From Leclercia sp. AS011 (GTDB lineage Bacteria > Pseudomonadota > Gammaproteobacteria > Enterobacterales > Enterobacteriaceae), in NCBI RefSeq assembly GCF_037152535.1, contig NZ_JBBCMA010000001.1, positions 248,001-312,000 on the forward strand: a stretch of DNA of 64,000 bases, read 5' to 3'. A program made the position numbers and the translations under genes. Position 1 is the first letter of the stretch, and each line of letters starts with the position of its first letter. The notes below the pieces were generated by a model that was given only the letters and a program-made list of their open reading frames with translations, was not told where the DNA came from and did not search any database. This document shows positions 31,376 to 41,186 of this stretch, piece after piece.

Positions 31376-33046
31376 ATGTCAGTGAGTTCCTTTAACCGGC
31401 GCTGGGCGGCGGTGATCCTTGAAGCCCTGACCCGCCATGGCGTCAGGCACGTTTGCATCGCACCCGGTTCGCGCTCGACGCCGCTGACCCTGGCTGCCGC
31501 TGAGAACCGCACCTTTATTCATCACACCCATTTTGATGAACGCGGTCTTGGACATCTGGCGCTGGGGCTGGCAAAAGCCAGTAACGCCCCGGTGGCGGTG
31601 ATTGTCACCTCCGGTACTGCGGTGGCTAACCTCTACCCGGCGCTGATCGAAGCCGGGCTGACCGGCGAAAAACTGGTTCTGCTGACGGCGGATCGTCCCC
31701 CGGAGCTGATCGACTGTGGCGCAAACCAGGCCATTCGCCAGCCGGGACTCTTTGCCTCTCATCCCACCGAAACGCTCTCCCTGCCGCGTCCGACCCGGGA
31801 TATTCCCGCCCGCTGGCTGGCCTCAACGGTGGATCACGCGCTGGGTACGTTGCGCGCGGGCGCGCTGCATATTAACTGTCCGTTTGCCGAGCCGCTGTAT
31901 GGCGAAATGGATGAGACCGATCTTGCCTGGCAGCAGGCGCTGGGCGACTGGTGGCAGAGCGAAAAACCCTGGCTGAGTGCCCCTGTAGAGCTTGCAAGCC
32001 CCAAACAGCGCGACTGGTTCTTCTGGCGGCAAAAACGCGGCGTGGTGCTCGCGGGCAGAATGAGCGCGGCGGAAGGAAAAAAGGTAGCGGAGTGGGCGCA
32101 AACCCTCGGCTGGCCGCTGATTGGCGACGTGCTCTCCCAGACCGGACAGCCGCTGCCGTGCGCCGATCTGTGGCTCGGCAATGCCAAAGCGATCACCGAG
32201 CTGGAGCAGGCGCAGATTGTGGTGCAACTGGGCGGTAGTCTGACGGGGAAACGGCTACTCCAGTGGCAGGCCACCTGCACGCCGGAGGAGTACTGGCTGG
32301 TGGATCCGCGGGAAGGACGCCTGGATCCGGCGCACCATCGCGGGCGTCGGCTGGTCTCGAACGTGGCCGACTGGCTGGAACTGCATCCGGCGGAAAAACG
32401 CGCCCCCTGGGCCGCGGCGATCCCGGAGCTCTCCCGCCAGGCCTGGGAGCTGACGGCGCAACACAGCGACGAATTTGGCGAGGCGCAGCTGGCGCACCGC
32501 ATTCGCCACTATCTGCCCGAGCAGGGGCAGCTGTTTGTCGGCAACAGTCTGGTGGTGCGCCTGATCGATGCCTTTTCCCGCCTGCCGGCAGGCTATCCGG
32601 TGTTCAGCAACCGGGGTGCCAGCGGCATTGACGGGCTGATCTCCACCGCCGCCGGGGTCCAGCGCGCTAACGCCCGCCCGACGCTGGCGATCGTGGGCGA
32701 CCTGTCGGCACTGTACGATCTCAACGCGCTGGCCCTGTTACGTCAGGCCTCTGCGCCCTTTGTGCTGCTGGTGATCAACAACAACGGCGGGCAGATTTTC
32801 TCCCTGCTGCCAACGCCGCAGAGTGAACGCGAACGCTTCTATCTGATGCCGCAAAACGTGCAGTTCGAACATGCCGCGGCGATGTTCAGCCTCCGCTATC
32901 AGCGCCCGACGAACTGGGCCGAACTGGAGAGCGCCCTGAGCACGGCGTGGAGCAAACCCCGCGCCACGCTTATCGAAGTGGTGGTTAACGACAGCGACGG
33001 CGCGCAGATGCTGCAGAACCTGCTGGCGCAGGTCAGCCATCTATGA
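31376..33046 (+). CDS. menD: SEPHCHC synthase MenD
   Basis: A thiamine-diphosphate enzyme joining 2-oxoglutarate (after decarboxylation) to isochorismate, giving 2-succinyl-5-enolpyruvyl-6-hydroxy-3-cyclohexene-1-carboxylate. The catalytic Glu55 of the ThDP domain is present ([11 protein letters not shown]). The ThDP/Mg motif reads [12 protein letters not shown]...NNNGGQIF. I chose ATG 31376, which gives 556 residues (E. coli length) and starts [14 protein letters not shown] at 31358 is in frame but unsupported. The gene overlaps menH by four bases. Confidence 0.96.
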   Translation: MSVSSFNRRWAAVILEALTRHGVRHVCIAPGSRSTPLTLAAAENRTFIHHTHFDERGLGHLALGLAKASNAPVAVIVTSGTAVANLYPALIEAGLTGEKLVLLTADRPPELIDCGANQAIRQPGLFASHPTETLSLPRPTRDIPARWLASTVDHALGTLRAGALHINCPFAEPLYGEMDETDLAWQQALGDWWQSEKPWLSAPVELASPKQRDWFFWRQKRGVVLAGRMSAAEGKKVAEWAQTLGWPLIGDVLSQTGQPLPCADLWLGNAKAITELEQAQIVVQLGGSLTGKRLLQWQATCTPEEYWLVDPREGRLDPAHHRGRRLVSNVADWLELHPAEKRAPWAAAIPELSRQAWELTAQHSDEFGEAQLAHRIRHYLPEQGQLFVGNSLVVRLIDAFSRLPAGYPVFSNRGASGIDGLISTAAGVQRANARPTLAIVGDLSALYDLNALALLRQASAPFVLLVINNNGGQIFSLLPTPQSERERFYLMPQNVQFEHAAAMFSLRYQRPTNWAELESALSTAWSKPRATLIEVVVNDSDGAQMLQNLLAQVSHL

Positions 33047-33819
33047 TCCTGCAAGGCACGCAGTGCGCTGGCGCGGCAGGAAAACCCTGGCTGGTTTTCC
33101 TGCACGGCTTTTCCGGCGATAGCCGTGAATGGCAGGCGGTGGGGGAGAGTATGGCCGATTATCCCCGGCTGTATCTCGATCTGCCCGGCCACGGTGCATC
33201 GGCCTCCATTGCGGTGAATGATTTCAGTGATATGAGCCGTCTGCTAAATTGCAGCCTCATTAGTTACAACATACTCGAATACTGGCTGATGGGGTACTCC
33301 CTCGGCGGCCGCATTGCGATGTATCACGCCTGCCAGCGCCCGAAAGGACTGCGGGGGCTGATCGTCGAGGGGGCGCATCCGGGGCTACGTGACGACCATG
33401 AACGCGCAAGCCGCCGCGCCTCCGATGCGCGCTGGGCCGCACGTTTTCGCCATGAGCCTTTAGAAGCGGTGTTTGCAGACTGGTATCAACAGCCGGTGTT
33501 TGCCTCGTTAACCGAAGGGCAGCGTGAGGCGTGGGTTGCCCTGCGCAGCCGCAACAACGGCGAGGCCCTGGCTGCAATGCTGCAGGCGACGTCCCTGGCC
33601 GAACAACCCGATTTACGGGCTGCGCTCGCTGAGTGCGTGGTCCCTTTTTTCTACCTGTATGGCGAGCGGGACGACAAATTCCGGGCAATTGCCCGGGATC
33701 TTCCCGCGATTAGCTATGAAATTTTCCATGCCGGACATAACGCCCATCGGGAAAACCCCGTTGCGGTGGCCGAGCGTCTGGCTCAGATACTCCATCTACC
33801 CATAAAGGACACGCTATGA
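33043..33819 (+). CDS. menH: SHCHC synthase MenH
   Basis: An alpha/beta-hydrolase that eliminates pyruvate from SEPHCHC. The Ser-Asp-His triad is intact at the E. coli positions: Ser86 in GYSLGG, Asp210 in YGERDDK, and His232 in [10 protein letters not shown]. The length is 258 residues (E. coli 252). Codons for about residues 58-80 ([22 protein letters not shown]) are noticeably AT-richer than the rest of the gene, with CTA and ATA codons. The gene overlaps menD and menB by four bases each. Confidence 0.95.
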   Translation: MILQGTQCAGAAGKPWLVFLHGFSGDSREWQAVGESMADYPRLYLDLPGHGASASIAVNDFSDMSRLLNCSLISYNILEYWLMGYSLGGRIAMYHACQRPKGLRGLIVEGAHPGLRDDHERASRRASDARWAARFRHEPLEAVFADWYQQPVFASLTEGQREAWVALRSRNNGEALAAMLQATSLAEQPDLRAALAECVVPFFYLYGERDDKFRAIARDLPAISYEIFHAGHNAHRENPVAVAERLAQILHLPIKDTL

Positions 33820-34673
33820 TCTACCCTGATGAAAACATGCTCTACGCCCCGGTGGAATGGCAGGACTGCTCCGAAGGCTACACCGACATTCGTTACCACA
33901 AATCAGCGGACGGCATCGCCAAAATCACCATCAACCGTCCGCAGGTGCGTAATGCGTTTCGTCCGCTGACCGTCAAAGAGATGATTCAGGCTTTGGCGGA
34001 TGCGCGCTACGACGACAACATCGGCGTGATTGTCCTGACCGGCGAAGGTGATAAAGCGTTCTGCTCCGGGGGCGATCAGAAAGTACGCGGTGACTACGGC
34101 GGATATCAGGACGATGCGGGTACGCACCACCTGAACGTGCTCGACTTCCAGCGCCAGATCCGCACCTGCCCGAAACCGGTAGTGGCGATGGTCGCGGGCT
34201 ACTCCATCGGCGGTGGCCACGTGCTGCACATGATGTGCGACCTGACCATTGCCGCGGAGAACGCCATCTTCGGCCAGACCGGGCCGAAAGTCGGCTCCTT
34301 CGACGGCGGCTGGGGGGCCTCCTACATGGCCCGCATCGTCGGTCAGAAAAAAGCGCGTGAGATCTGGTTCCTGTGCCGTCAGTACAACGCCCAGGAAGCG
34401 CTGGACATGGGCCTGGTCAACACCGTGGTGCCGATTGCCGATCTGGAAAAAGAGACCGTGCGCTGGTGCCGTGAAATGCTGCAAAACAGCCCGATGGCGC
34501 TGCGCTGCCTGAAGGCGGCGCTGAACGCCGACTGCGATGGTCAGGCCGGTCTGCAGGAGCTGGCGGGCAACGCCACCATGCTGTTCTATATGACCGAAGA
34601 GGGTCAGGAAGGCCGTAACGCCTTCAACGAGAAGCGCCAGCCAGACTTCAGCAAATACAAACGGAATCCGTAA
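33816..34673 (+). CDS. menB: 1,4-dihydroxy-2-naphthoyl-CoA synthase MenB
   Basis: A crotonase-fold enzyme that closes the second ring of the naphthoquinone by Dieckmann-type condensation of o-succinylbenzoyl-CoA. The 285-residue protein is the E. coli length. It has the oxyanion-hole segment [15 protein letters not shown], a central [15 protein letters not shown] and the [16 protein letters not shown] region that binds bicarbonate in type I MenB. It is a hexamer in characterised members. The stop codon shares its final A with the menC start codon. Confidence 0.98.
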   Translation: MIYPDENMLYAPVEWQDCSEGYTDIRYHKSADGIAKITINRPQVRNAFRPLTVKEMIQALADARYDDNIGVIVLTGEGDKAFCSGGDQKVRGDYGGYQDDAGTHHLNVLDFQRQIRTCPKPVVAMVAGYSIGGGHVLHMMCDLTIAAENAIFGQTGPKVGSFDGGWGASYMARIVGQKKAREIWFLCRQYNAQEALDMGLVNTVVPIADLEKETVRWCREMLQNSPMALRCLKAALNADCDGQAGLQELAGNATMLFYMTEEGQEGRNAFNEKRQPDFSKYKRNP

Positions 34674-35638
34674 TGCGCAGCGTACAGATCTACCGCTGGC
34701 AGGTACCGATGGACGCGGGTGTGGTACTGCGCGAACGGCGGTTAAAAACCCGCGACGGTCTGTTCGTTCATCTGCAGCAGGACGATCGGCAAGGGTGGGG
34801 CGAAATCTCCCCTCTGCCGGGCTTCAGCCGCGAATCGCTGGAGGAGGCTGAAGCCGCGCTGCGGGCGTGGAGTATCGCCTGGCGCGACGGCGAAGCACCT
34901 CTGCTGCCCGGTCTGCCGTCGGTAGATTTTGGCATCAGCTGCGCGCTGGCGGAGCTCGACGCCTCTCTGCCGGAGGCGGCGGACTATCGCGCGGCCCCGC
35001 TCTGCACCGGGGATCCTGACGAACTCTTTGCCGTCCTGGCCGCCATGCCGGGCGAGAAAGTAGCGAAGATCAAGGTTGGTCTGTATGAGGCGGTACGCGA
35101 CGGCATGGTGGCGAATCTGCTGCTGGAGGCCATTCCGGATCTGCGGCTGCGGCTCGATGCAAACCGCGCCTGGACCCCGCTGAAAGCGCAGCAGTTTGCG
35201 AAGTACGTTAACCCGGCGTACCGGGATCGTATTGCTTTCCTGGAAGAGCCCTGTAAAACGCGCTCGGACTCGCTGGCCTTTGCCCGGGAGACGGGGATTG
35301 CCATCGCCTGGGATGAAAGCCTGCGTGAGGACGATTTTACGTGGAGTGCCGAGCCGGGTGTTCGCGCAGTGGTCATCAAACCCACGCTTACCGGAAGCAT
35401 CGCGAAGGTACGTGAGCAGGTGGACGCGGCCCACGCCCTCGGGCTGACGGCGGTGATCAGCTCGTCGATTGAGTCGAGCCTCGGCCTGACCCAGCTGGCG
35501 CGGATTGCCGCTCAGTTCACGCCGGACACCGTTCCCGGCCTGGATACCCTGAACCTGATGCAGGCGCAACTGCTGCGGCCCTGGCCGGGCAACACCTTGC
35601 CCTGTCTGGATCGCGAGGCGCTGGAGCCGCTGCTATGA
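34673..35638 (+). CDS. menC: o-Succinylbenzoate synthase MenC
   Basis: An enolase-superfamily dehydratase turning SHCHC into o-succinylbenzoate. The 321-residue chain has the superfamily residues displaced by one from E. coli: Lys134 in AKIKVG, metal ligands Asp162 (RLDANRAW), Glu191 (FLEEP) and Asp214 (AWDESL), and Lys236 (VVIKPTL). The ATG overlaps the menB stop (TAATG) and the 3' end overlaps menE by four bases, so it is tightly coupled. Confidence 0.97.
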   Translation: MRSVQIYRWQVPMDAGVVLRERRLKTRDGLFVHLQQDDRQGWGEISPLPGFSRESLEEAEAALRAWSIAWRDGEAPLLPGLPSVDFGISCALAELDASLPEAADYRAAPLCTGDPDELFAVLAAMPGEKVAKIKVGLYEAVRDGMVANLLLEAIPDLRLRLDANRAWTPLKAQQFAKYVNPAYRDRIAFLEEPCKTRSDSLAFARETGIAIAWDESLREDDFTWSAEPGVRAVVIKPTLTGSIAKVREQVDAAHALGLTAVISSSIESSLGLTQLARIAAQFTPDTVPGLDTLNLMQAQLLRPWPGNTLPCLDREALEPLL

Positions 35639-37002
35639 CCTTTTCCGACTGGCCGTGGCGGCACTGGCGCACGCAGCATGCTGATAAACCTGCTCTGCGT
35701 CTGGAGGAAGAGACATACACCTGGCAACAGCTGTGCATGCGCCTCGACGGCCTTGCCGCAGGCTTTCAGCGTCAGGGGGTACAGGAGGGCGACGGCGTGA
35801 TGCTGCTCGCCCATAACCACCCGCAGACGCTGCTGGCGTGGCTGGCGCTGCTCCAGTGCGGGGCGCGTATTCTTCCCGTTAACCCCCAGTTACCGCATCC
35901 GCTACTGGATGTGCTGCTCCCGCAGATGACGTTGCGCTTTGCGCTGGTGCTGAACGGTCGCTACGACAGCGACAGCCTCACTGCGCTGAGCATGAGCGAC
36001 CAGCCAGGTGAAGGTGGCGTGGCGTGGCGGGCGGAACGCCCTGCAACCATGACGCTGACCTCTGGCTCCACCGGATTACCCAAAGCAGCGGTGCATACCT
36101 GCGAGGCGCATCTTGCCAGCGCCAAGGGCGTTCTGGCGCTCATGCCTTACGCCAATGACGACGACTGGCTGCTGTCGCTGCCGCTGTTTCATGTCTCCGG
36201 ACAGGGCATTCTCTGGCGCTGGTTACAGGCAGGCGCACGCTTAACCGTACGCGAGAAACAGCCGCTGGAGCAGGCGTTAAAGGGATGTACGTATGCCTCG
36301 CTGGTACCAACTCAGCTCTGGCGTTTGCTCCAGAGCGAAAACCGCATCGCGCTGAAAGCGGTATTACTCGGCGGGGCGGCAATTCCCGTTGAGCTGACGC
36401 AAAAGGCGCGAGCGCGGGGCATACGCACCTTCTGCGGCTATGGCCTTACCGAATTTGCTTCCACTGTCTGTGCTAAAGAGGCGGACGGAGAACCTGACGT
36501 CGGCTATGCGCTGCCGGGCAGGGAAGTGCAGGTGGTGGATGGGGAAGTCTGGATCAAGGCACAAAGTATGGCCGCGGGATACTGGCGCGACGGTGCCTTG
36601 CTGTCATTGACTAACCCACAGGGCTGGTTCGCCACCCGCGATCGCGGTGAATTAGTCGATGGACGCCTGACCATTCTCGGCCGCATGGATAATCTTTTTT
36701 TCAGCGGCGGAGAAGGGATCCAGCCGGAAGAGCTGGAGCGGGTGATCGGCACCCATCCTCAGGTCAGCCAGGTGTTTGTGGTTCCCCTCGATGATGTTGA
36801 ATTTGGTCAGCGGCCGGTGGCGGTCGTCGAGTGCGAAGCGGGGTCCGATATCACACAGTTGCCGCACTGGGTAAGCGATAAGCTGGCACGCTTTCAGCAG
36901 CCGGTGCACTGGCTGGCCCTGCCGGCAGAACTGAAAAATGGCGGGATTAAGATCTCCCGTCGCGCTCTGCAGCAGTGGGTTCGTCAGTCGTTAAGAGGCT
37001 GA
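35635..37002 (+). CDS. menE: o-Succinylbenzoate-CoA ligase MenE
   Basis: An ANL-superfamily acyl-CoA ligase activating o-succinylbenzoate with ATP and CoA, so supplying the substrate of MenB. The P-loop-like motif is [10 protein letters not shown] (residues 141-150). The adenine-binding motif is [11 protein letters not shown], the hinge region is [13 protein letters not shown], and the C-terminal catalytic Lys lies in [11 protein letters not shown]. At 455 residues it is slightly longer than E. coli (about 451). It is the last men gene. The reading frame directly downstream of its stop continues into an Rpn remnant. Confidence 0.96.
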   Translation: MTFSDWPWRHWRTQHADKPALRLEEETYTWQQLCMRLDGLAAGFQRQGVQEGDGVMLLAHNHPQTLLAWLALLQCGARILPVNPQLPHPLLDVLLPQMTLRFALVLNGRYDSDSLTALSMSDQPGEGGVAWRAERPATMTLTSGSTGLPKAAVHTCEAHLASAKGVLALMPYANDDDWLLSLPLFHVSGQGILWRWLQAGARLTVREKQPLEQALKGCTYASLVPTQLWRLLQSENRIALKAVLLGGAAIPVELTQKARARGIRTFCGYGLTEFASTVCAKEADGEPDVGYALPGREVQVVDGEVWIKAQSMAAGYWRDGALLSLTNPQGWFATRDRGELVDGRLTILGRMDNLFFSGGEGIQPEELERVIGTHPQVSQVFVVPLDDVEFGQRPVAVVECEAGSDITQLPHWVSDKLARFQQPVHWLALPAELKNGGIKISRRALQQWVRQSLRG

Positions 37003-37422
37003 TTTGCGAGCCTGCTCGGGAAAGGACGTCAACAAGCTTACCTCTCGCACGCGCTGTGCTATTTTCCTATTTTCCGGCGAAAGGAACTCAGGCTACTTGC
37101 GCTGGGATACACTGGCAACGCCCAGTTAAAAACGTTGCTCAACTATCTTCTCCAGGCCGGTCATACCGCCGATCCAGCAGCGTTTTTGCAGGCATTAGCA
37201 CACAGGACGAAGGATCATCAGCATAAGGAGACGTTAATGAACATTGCGCAATTTCTCCGGGAAGAGGGGATGGCTCAGGGATTAAACCAGGGCAGAGCGG
37301 AGGGCATCGAACAGGAGGCGCTTCGTATCGCGAAGGTGATGCTGGAAAAGGGCCTGCAGCCTGAGACCGTCTCCCAGCTAACCGGGCTGGCACCCGAGAT
37401 TGTCGAGCAGGCCAGACATTAA
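37003..37422 (+). pseudogene. C-terminal remnant of an Rpn (YhgA-like) nuclease gene
   Basis: From the menE stop codon to 37422 one frame is open for 139 codons with no usable start at its left end. The translation reads like the C-terminal half of Rpn recombination-promoting nuclease/putative transposase proteins. It has a helical segment (ELRLLALGYTGNAQLKTLL, LLQAGHTADPAAFLQALA), then the charged, glycine-repeated tail (REEGMAQGLNQGRAEGIEQEALRIAK) and the terminal TVSQLTGLAPEIVEQ motif. The N-terminal PD-(D/E)XK catalytic half, about 150-180 residues in intact members, is absent; its place is taken by menE. Deletion at the menE end is inferred. Confidence 0.75.
37237..37422 (+). CDS. Possible stand-alone small Rpn C-terminal protein (61 aa)
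   Basis: Within the remnant an ATG at 37237 is preceded by a perfect AAGGAG ribosome-binding site 6 bases upstream. The product would be a 61-residue protein beginning MNIAQFLREEG. In E. coli rpn genes, small proteins translated from internal starts near the C-terminus have been reported to neutralise the full-length Rpn nuclease. The layout here is the same, minus the nuclease. Whether it is expressed is unknown, and it may simply be a relic of the intact gene. Confidence 0.45.
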   Translation: MNIAQFLREEGMAQGLNQGRAEGIEQEALRIAKVMLEKGLQPETVSQLTGLAPEIVEQARH

Positions 37423-37435
37423 TCATGCAATAAAC

Positions 37436-37465
37436 AACGGGAGCCTGAGCTCCCGTTCTGTTTTT
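37436..37465. terminator. Bidirectional terminator between Rpn remnant and katA
   Basis: AACGGGAGC and GCTCCCGTT form a 9-bp stem with a 4-base loop. On the plus strand a T run follows after CTG. On the minus strand it follows the katA stop directly and leads into TTGTTTATT. Confidence 0.82.
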
Positions 37466-38912
37466 ACTTCTCTTCGGCTAAGCGCATCAGCGCTGCCTGG
37501 ACACCCGCCCCGTAGTGCGGGTGGACTTCACTGAACAGGGCAATCTGGCGCGCCTGAATAAAGGCCGGCACCTCACGCATATCCCCGGCGATACGGTCAA
37601 ACATCCGCTGATGCTCTTCCGGACTCAGCAGCTCAAACAGCTTGCGCGGCTGGCTGAAGTAGTCGGTATCCTCGCGATGATTCCAGTGATCGGCAGCACC
37701 TTCCAGCGACAGCGGCGGCTCGCTGTAGTCCGGCTGCTCCTGGAAGACACCAAAGCTGTTTGGCTCGTAGGTGGCGCCATTGCCGCTGTTACCGTCCACA
37801 CGCATCGCGCCATCGCGATGATAGTTATGGAACGGACAGCGCGGGGCGTTCACCGGGATCTGATGATGGTTTACGCCCAAACGGTAGCGGTGGGCATCGC
37901 CGTAGGAGAACAGGCGCCCCTGCAGCATGCGATCCGGCGAGAAGCTAATCCCCGGCACCACGTTCGCCGGCGACATCGCCACCTGCTCAACTTCCGCAAA
38001 GTAGTTATCCGGGTTACGGTTCAGCTCCAGCACACCCACTTCCATCAGCGGATAGTCGCCGTGCGGCCAGACTTTGGTCAGATCGAAGGGATTGTAAGGT
38101 ACCTTCGCGGCATCGCTTTCCGGCATGATCTGCACGTAAAACGTCCAGCGCGGGAAATCGCCTTGTTCGATGGCGGTAAAGAGATCGCGCTGGGAACTTT
38201 CGCGGTCCTCTGCGACCAGGCGTTTGGCGTCATCGTCCATCAGGTTAGCAATACCCTGCTGGGACTTAAGGTGGAATTTCACCCAGAAGCGTTCGTTATT
38301 GTGATTAATAAAGCTGAACGCGTGGCTGCCAAAGCCGTGCATGGTGCGATAGGAGCGGGGCAGACCGCGATCGCTGAAGTCAATGGTGAGCTGATGCAGC
38401 GTTTCCGGCAGGTGGGAGAAGAAATCCCATTTGTAGGTCGGATTACGCAGGTTAGTACGTGGATCGCGTTTCACCACGTGGTTAAGATCCGGGAACTTCA
38501 GCGGATCGCGCAGATAGAAGACGGGGGTATTATTCCCGACCAGATCCCAGTTGCCTTCCTCGGTGTAGAACTTGATGGAGAAGCCGCGGATATCGCGTTC
38601 CGCATCGGCGGCACCGCGTTCACCGGCCACGGTGGAGAAACGCACAAAAAGATCGGTTTTTTTGCCGACAGCCGAGAACAGCTTCGCCCGGGTAAAGGCG
38701 GTGATGTCCTGGGTAACGGTAAAGGTACCGTATGCGCCTGAGCCCTTGGCGTGCATCCGACGCTCGGGGATCACCTCCCTGTCGAAGTGCGCCAGTTTTT
38801 CCAGGAACCAGACATCCTGCAGCAGCATGGGGCCGCGTGGGCCTGCGGTGGCAACATTGTTGTTATGGACGACGGGGCAGCCGGAGCCGGTGGTTAAGCC
38901 TTTTTTACTCAT
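37464..38912 (-). CDS. katA: Clade-3 monofunctional haem catalase
   Basis: Disproportionates hydrogen peroxide to water and oxygen. The 482-residue small-subunit type matches the Proteus KatA class, not E. coli KatG or KatE. Catalytic His54 lies in [10 protein letters not shown], distal Asn127 in [10 protein letters not shown], and the haem-ligand Tyr337 with Arg333 in [13 protein letters not shown]. The catalase signature FSTVAGERG is also present. No signal peptide is visible, so it should be cytoplasmic. The ATG at 38912 has an AGGGAGAG ribosome-binding site. E. coli K-12 has pmrD/arn genes at this place, so this is an insertion or replacement relative to it. The gene symbol is by family similarity. 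Confidence 0.93.
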   Translation of the reverse strand: MSKKGLTTGSGCPVVHNNNVATAGPRGPMLLQDVWFLEKLAHFDREVIPERRMHAKGSGAYGTFTVTQDITAFTRAKLFSAVGKKTDLFVRFSTVAGERGAADAERDIRGFSIKFYTEEGNWDLVGNNTPVFYLRDPLKFPDLNHVVKRDPRTNLRNPTYKWDFFSHLPETLHQLTIDFSDRGLPRSYRTMHGFGSHAFSFINHNNERFWVKFHLKSQQGIANLMDDDAKRLVAEDRESSQRDLFTAIEQGDFPRWTFYVQIMPESDAAKVPYNPFDLTKVWPHGDYPLMEVGVLELNRNPDNYFAEVEQVAMSPANVVPGISFSPDRMLQGRLFSYGDAHRYRLGVNHHQIPVNAPRCPFHNYHRDGAMRVDGNSGNGATYEPNSFGVFQEQPDYSEPPLSLEGAADHWNHREDTDYFSQPRKLFELLSPEEHQRMFDRIAGDMREVPAFIQARQIALFSEVHPHYGAGVQAALMRLAEEK

Positions 38913-39179
38913 ATTCTCTCCCTGAATGATCAGTGTATGGGGGTCATTTCCGTTTTAAGCGAAGGTTAATCTAAATAAGTTACTCAGGTTGATTGTTGAT
39001 CGGGCGCAACCTAACCGGACTCAATCTGTTTCTCTGGATTTAACATTGTTAAAACCTGTAAGTATCAACTCGTTACAATCTAATTTTTTTATTAGGTTAC
39101 CTCAGCGTTGATCGCAGGCCGACTCACGTTAAAATCACGCGTTTTTGGCGTTTATCTAATAATTGTGCGGATCACGATA
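38913..39179. promoter_or_regulatory. Divergent katA / yfaZ control region
   Basis: A 267-base AT-rich gap between the divergent katA and yfaZ starts. I see no coding sequence with a ribosome-binding site and no convincing OxyR or Fur box by eye. Both promoters must lie here. The only in-frame yfaZ extension (from 39108) reads through this promoter region. Confidence 0.45.
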
Positions 39180-39722
39180 ATGAAAAAAGTGGCATTACTG
39201 GGCCTCGGCGGCCTGATGTTTGTTTCTGCGGCAGCGAACGCAATTTCTATCAGCGGCCAGGCCGGTGAGGATTACACCAACGTTGGCGTCGGTTTCGGCA
39301 CGGAAACGTCGGGCCTGGCGGCGACCGGCAACTGGACCAATAACGACGATGAAGGTGACGTGGCCAGCATCGGCCTGGGCCTGAACGTACCTCTCGGTCC
39401 GTTCCTCGCTACCGTTGGCGGTAAAGGTATCTACACCCACCCGAAAGACAGTGATGAAGGCTATGCCGCAGCGGTAGGCGGTGGTCTGCAATGGAAAATT
39501 GGCAGCAGCTTCGGTCTGTTTGGTGAGTACTACTACTCCCCGGATTCCCTCTCCAGCGGCATCGATAGCTATGAAGAGGCCAACGCCGGTGCGCGCTGGA
39601 CCATCATGCGTCCGATCACCATCGAAGCGGGCTACCGTTACCTGAACCTGGCGGGCAAAGACGGCAACCGCGACAACGCCATTGCCGATGGTCCGTACGT
39701 GGGCGTGAGCGCAGGCTTCTGA
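39180..39722 (+). CDS. yfaZ: YfaZ-family outer-membrane protein
   Basis: A small predicted outer-membrane beta-barrel, orthologue of E. coli YfaZ; its role is unknown. The Sec signal peptide covers residues 1-21 (MKKVALLGLGG, then SAAANA before the cleavage site). The mature chain has alternating short beta strands rich in Gly and aromatics, ending in a Phe (VGVSAGF) as outer-membrane barrels do. Starting at the ATG at 39180 gives the family length of 180 residues and a clean signal peptide. The ribosome-binding site is weak. Confidence 0.9.
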   Translation: MKKVALLGLGGLMFVSAAANAISISGQAGEDYTNVGVGFGTETSGLAATGNWTNNDDEGDVASIGLGLNVPLGPFLATVGGKGIYTHPKDSDEGYAAAVGGGLQWKIGSSFGLFGEYYYSPDSLSSGIDSYEEANAGARWTIMRPITIEAGYRYLNLAGKDGNRDNAIADGPYVGVSAGF

Positions 39723-39728
39723 TCACCC

Positions 39729-39749
39729 GGCGCGGCGTTCTGTCGCGCC
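39729..39749 (+). terminator. Weak hairpin after yfaZ
   Basis: GGCGCG and CGCGCC form a 6-bp stem with a 9-base loop, followed by TGTTTCTC. It lies just past the yfaZ stop. The short T run makes it a weak intrinsic terminator at best. Confidence 0.45.
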
Positions 39750-39815
39750 TGTTTCTCTCTTCCCCCTACAGCCGATTGCGCTATAGTGTTTTCACCACAA
39801 ATGCGGGAGAACACA

Positions 39816-41015
39816 ATGATAAACGTGGAGATGCTGTCCACTGGCGATGAAGTGCTGCATGGACAAATCACTGATACCAATGCGGCCTGGCTGGCGGATA
39901 TTTTCTTTGAACAGGGATTACCGTTAACGCGGCGTAACACGGTGGGCGACTCGCTGGAGGCGCTGGTCAACGTCCTGCGTGAGCGTAGCGAACAGGCGGA
40001 TGTGCTGATTGTGAACGGTGGCCTCGGCCCCACCAGCGACGACCTGAGCGCACTGGCCGCCGCTACCGCGAAAGGCGAAGAACTGGTGCTGCATACCGAG
40101 TGGCTCAGCCAGATGGAGCGTTTCTTCAGCGATCGCGGCAAGGTGATGGCCCCCAGCAATCGCAAACAGGCAGAAATTCCGGCCAGCGCGGAGCTGGTTA
40201 ATAACCCGGTCGGCACCGCCTGCGGCTTTGCCGTTCAGCTTAATCGCTGCCTGATGTTCTTCACCCCCGGCGTCCCGTCCGAATTTAAGGTGATGGTGGA
40301 AAAAGAGATCCTGCCGCGCCTGCGTCAGCGTTTTACCCTGCCGGAACCCCCAGTCTGTTTACGTCTTACCACCTTTGGCCGTTCGGAGAGCGAGCTGGCG
40401 CAGAGCCTCGATCACCTGAGCTTGCCGCCAGGCGTGACGATGGGCTATCGCTCCTCCATGCCGATTATCGAACTGAAATTAACCGGCCCGGCGACCGAGA
40501 AAGCCGCGATGCTGGCCCTGTGGCCTGAGGTGCAGCGCGTGGCGGGCGAGAACCTGATCTTCGAAGGCACCGAAGGACTCCCGGCGCAAATCGCCCGCAA
40601 TTTGCAGGCCCGCCAGCTGAGCCTGACCCTGAGCGAGCAATTTACCGGTGGCCTGCTGGCGTTACAGCTCTCACGGGTAAGCGCTCCGCTGCTGGCAAGC
40701 GAGGTGGTGCCGTCCCAGGAGGAGACTCTGGCGCAAACCGCCCACTGGGTGGCCGAGCGTCGGGTTAAACATTTTGCCGGTCTGGCGCTGGCGGTATCGG
40801 GTGTGGAAGAGGATCACCTCAACTTTGCCCTGGCCACTCCGGAAGGCACCCATGCCCTGCGGGTGAAAATGAGCACAACGCGCTACAGCCTGGCGGTGCG
40901 TCAGGAGGTATGTGCGATGATGGCGCTGAACATGCTGCGCCGCTGGCTGAATGGCAAAGAGGTTGCCAGCGAACATGGCTGGATCAACGTCGTCGAGTCG
41001 CTGTTCCTGCCGTGA
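39816..41015 (+). CDS. yfaY: CinA-family protein YfaY
   Basis: A 399-residue member of the CinA/YfaY family. The N-terminal COG1058 domain (MoaB/MogA-like; STGDEVLHGQITDTNAAWLA, VNGGLGPTSDDL, NPVGTACGFAVQ) is that associated with ADP-ribose pyrophosphatase in other CinA proteins. The C-terminal domain corresponds to the PncC-type nicotinamide-mononucleotide deamidase but reads LSEQFTGGLLALQLS where active PncC enzymes have a different ESCTGG-like motif. Deamidase activity is therefore doubtful. The start at ATG 39816 has a GGGAGA ribosome-binding site; an upstream in-frame GTG is unsupported. Confidence 0.92.
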   Translation: MINVEMLSTGDEVLHGQITDTNAAWLADIFFEQGLPLTRRNTVGDSLEALVNVLRERSEQADVLIVNGGLGPTSDDLSALAAATAKGEELVLHTEWLSQMERFFSDRGKVMAPSNRKQAEIPASAELVNNPVGTACGFAVQLNRCLMFFTPGVPSEFKVMVEKEILPRLRQRFTLPEPPVCLRLTTFGRSESELAQSLDHLSLPPGVTMGYRSSMPIIELKLTGPATEKAAMLALWPEVQRVAGENLIFEGTEGLPAQIARNLQARQLSLTLSEQFTGGLLALQLSRVSAPLLASEVVPSQEETLAQTAHWVAERRVKHFAGLALAVSGVEEDHLNFALATPEGTHALRVKMSTTRYSLAVRQEVCAMMALNMLRRWLNGKEVASEHGWINVVESLFLP

Positions 41016-41021
41016 TTTTTG

Positions 41022-41046
41022 CGCGCCGGGCTCCCCGCCCGGCGCG
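41022..41046 (+). terminator. GC-rich terminator-like hairpin after yfaY
   Basis: CGCGCCGGGC and GCCCGGCGCG form a 10-bp stem with a 5-base loop, starting 6 bases after the yfaY stop codon and followed by TTGTTGT. Confidence 0.65.
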
Positions 41047-41186
41047 TTGTTGTCCAACCTGTTGTACTCGCTCTGATTTTTTCTGCGCTGTTCGTCACAA
41101 TTTTATCCTGCTGTTTGTCCAGCTGGCTGGAACCCGCTGGCGATTTGAACTCGCTCACAAATAAACCCGCCCTCAGCCGCAACACT

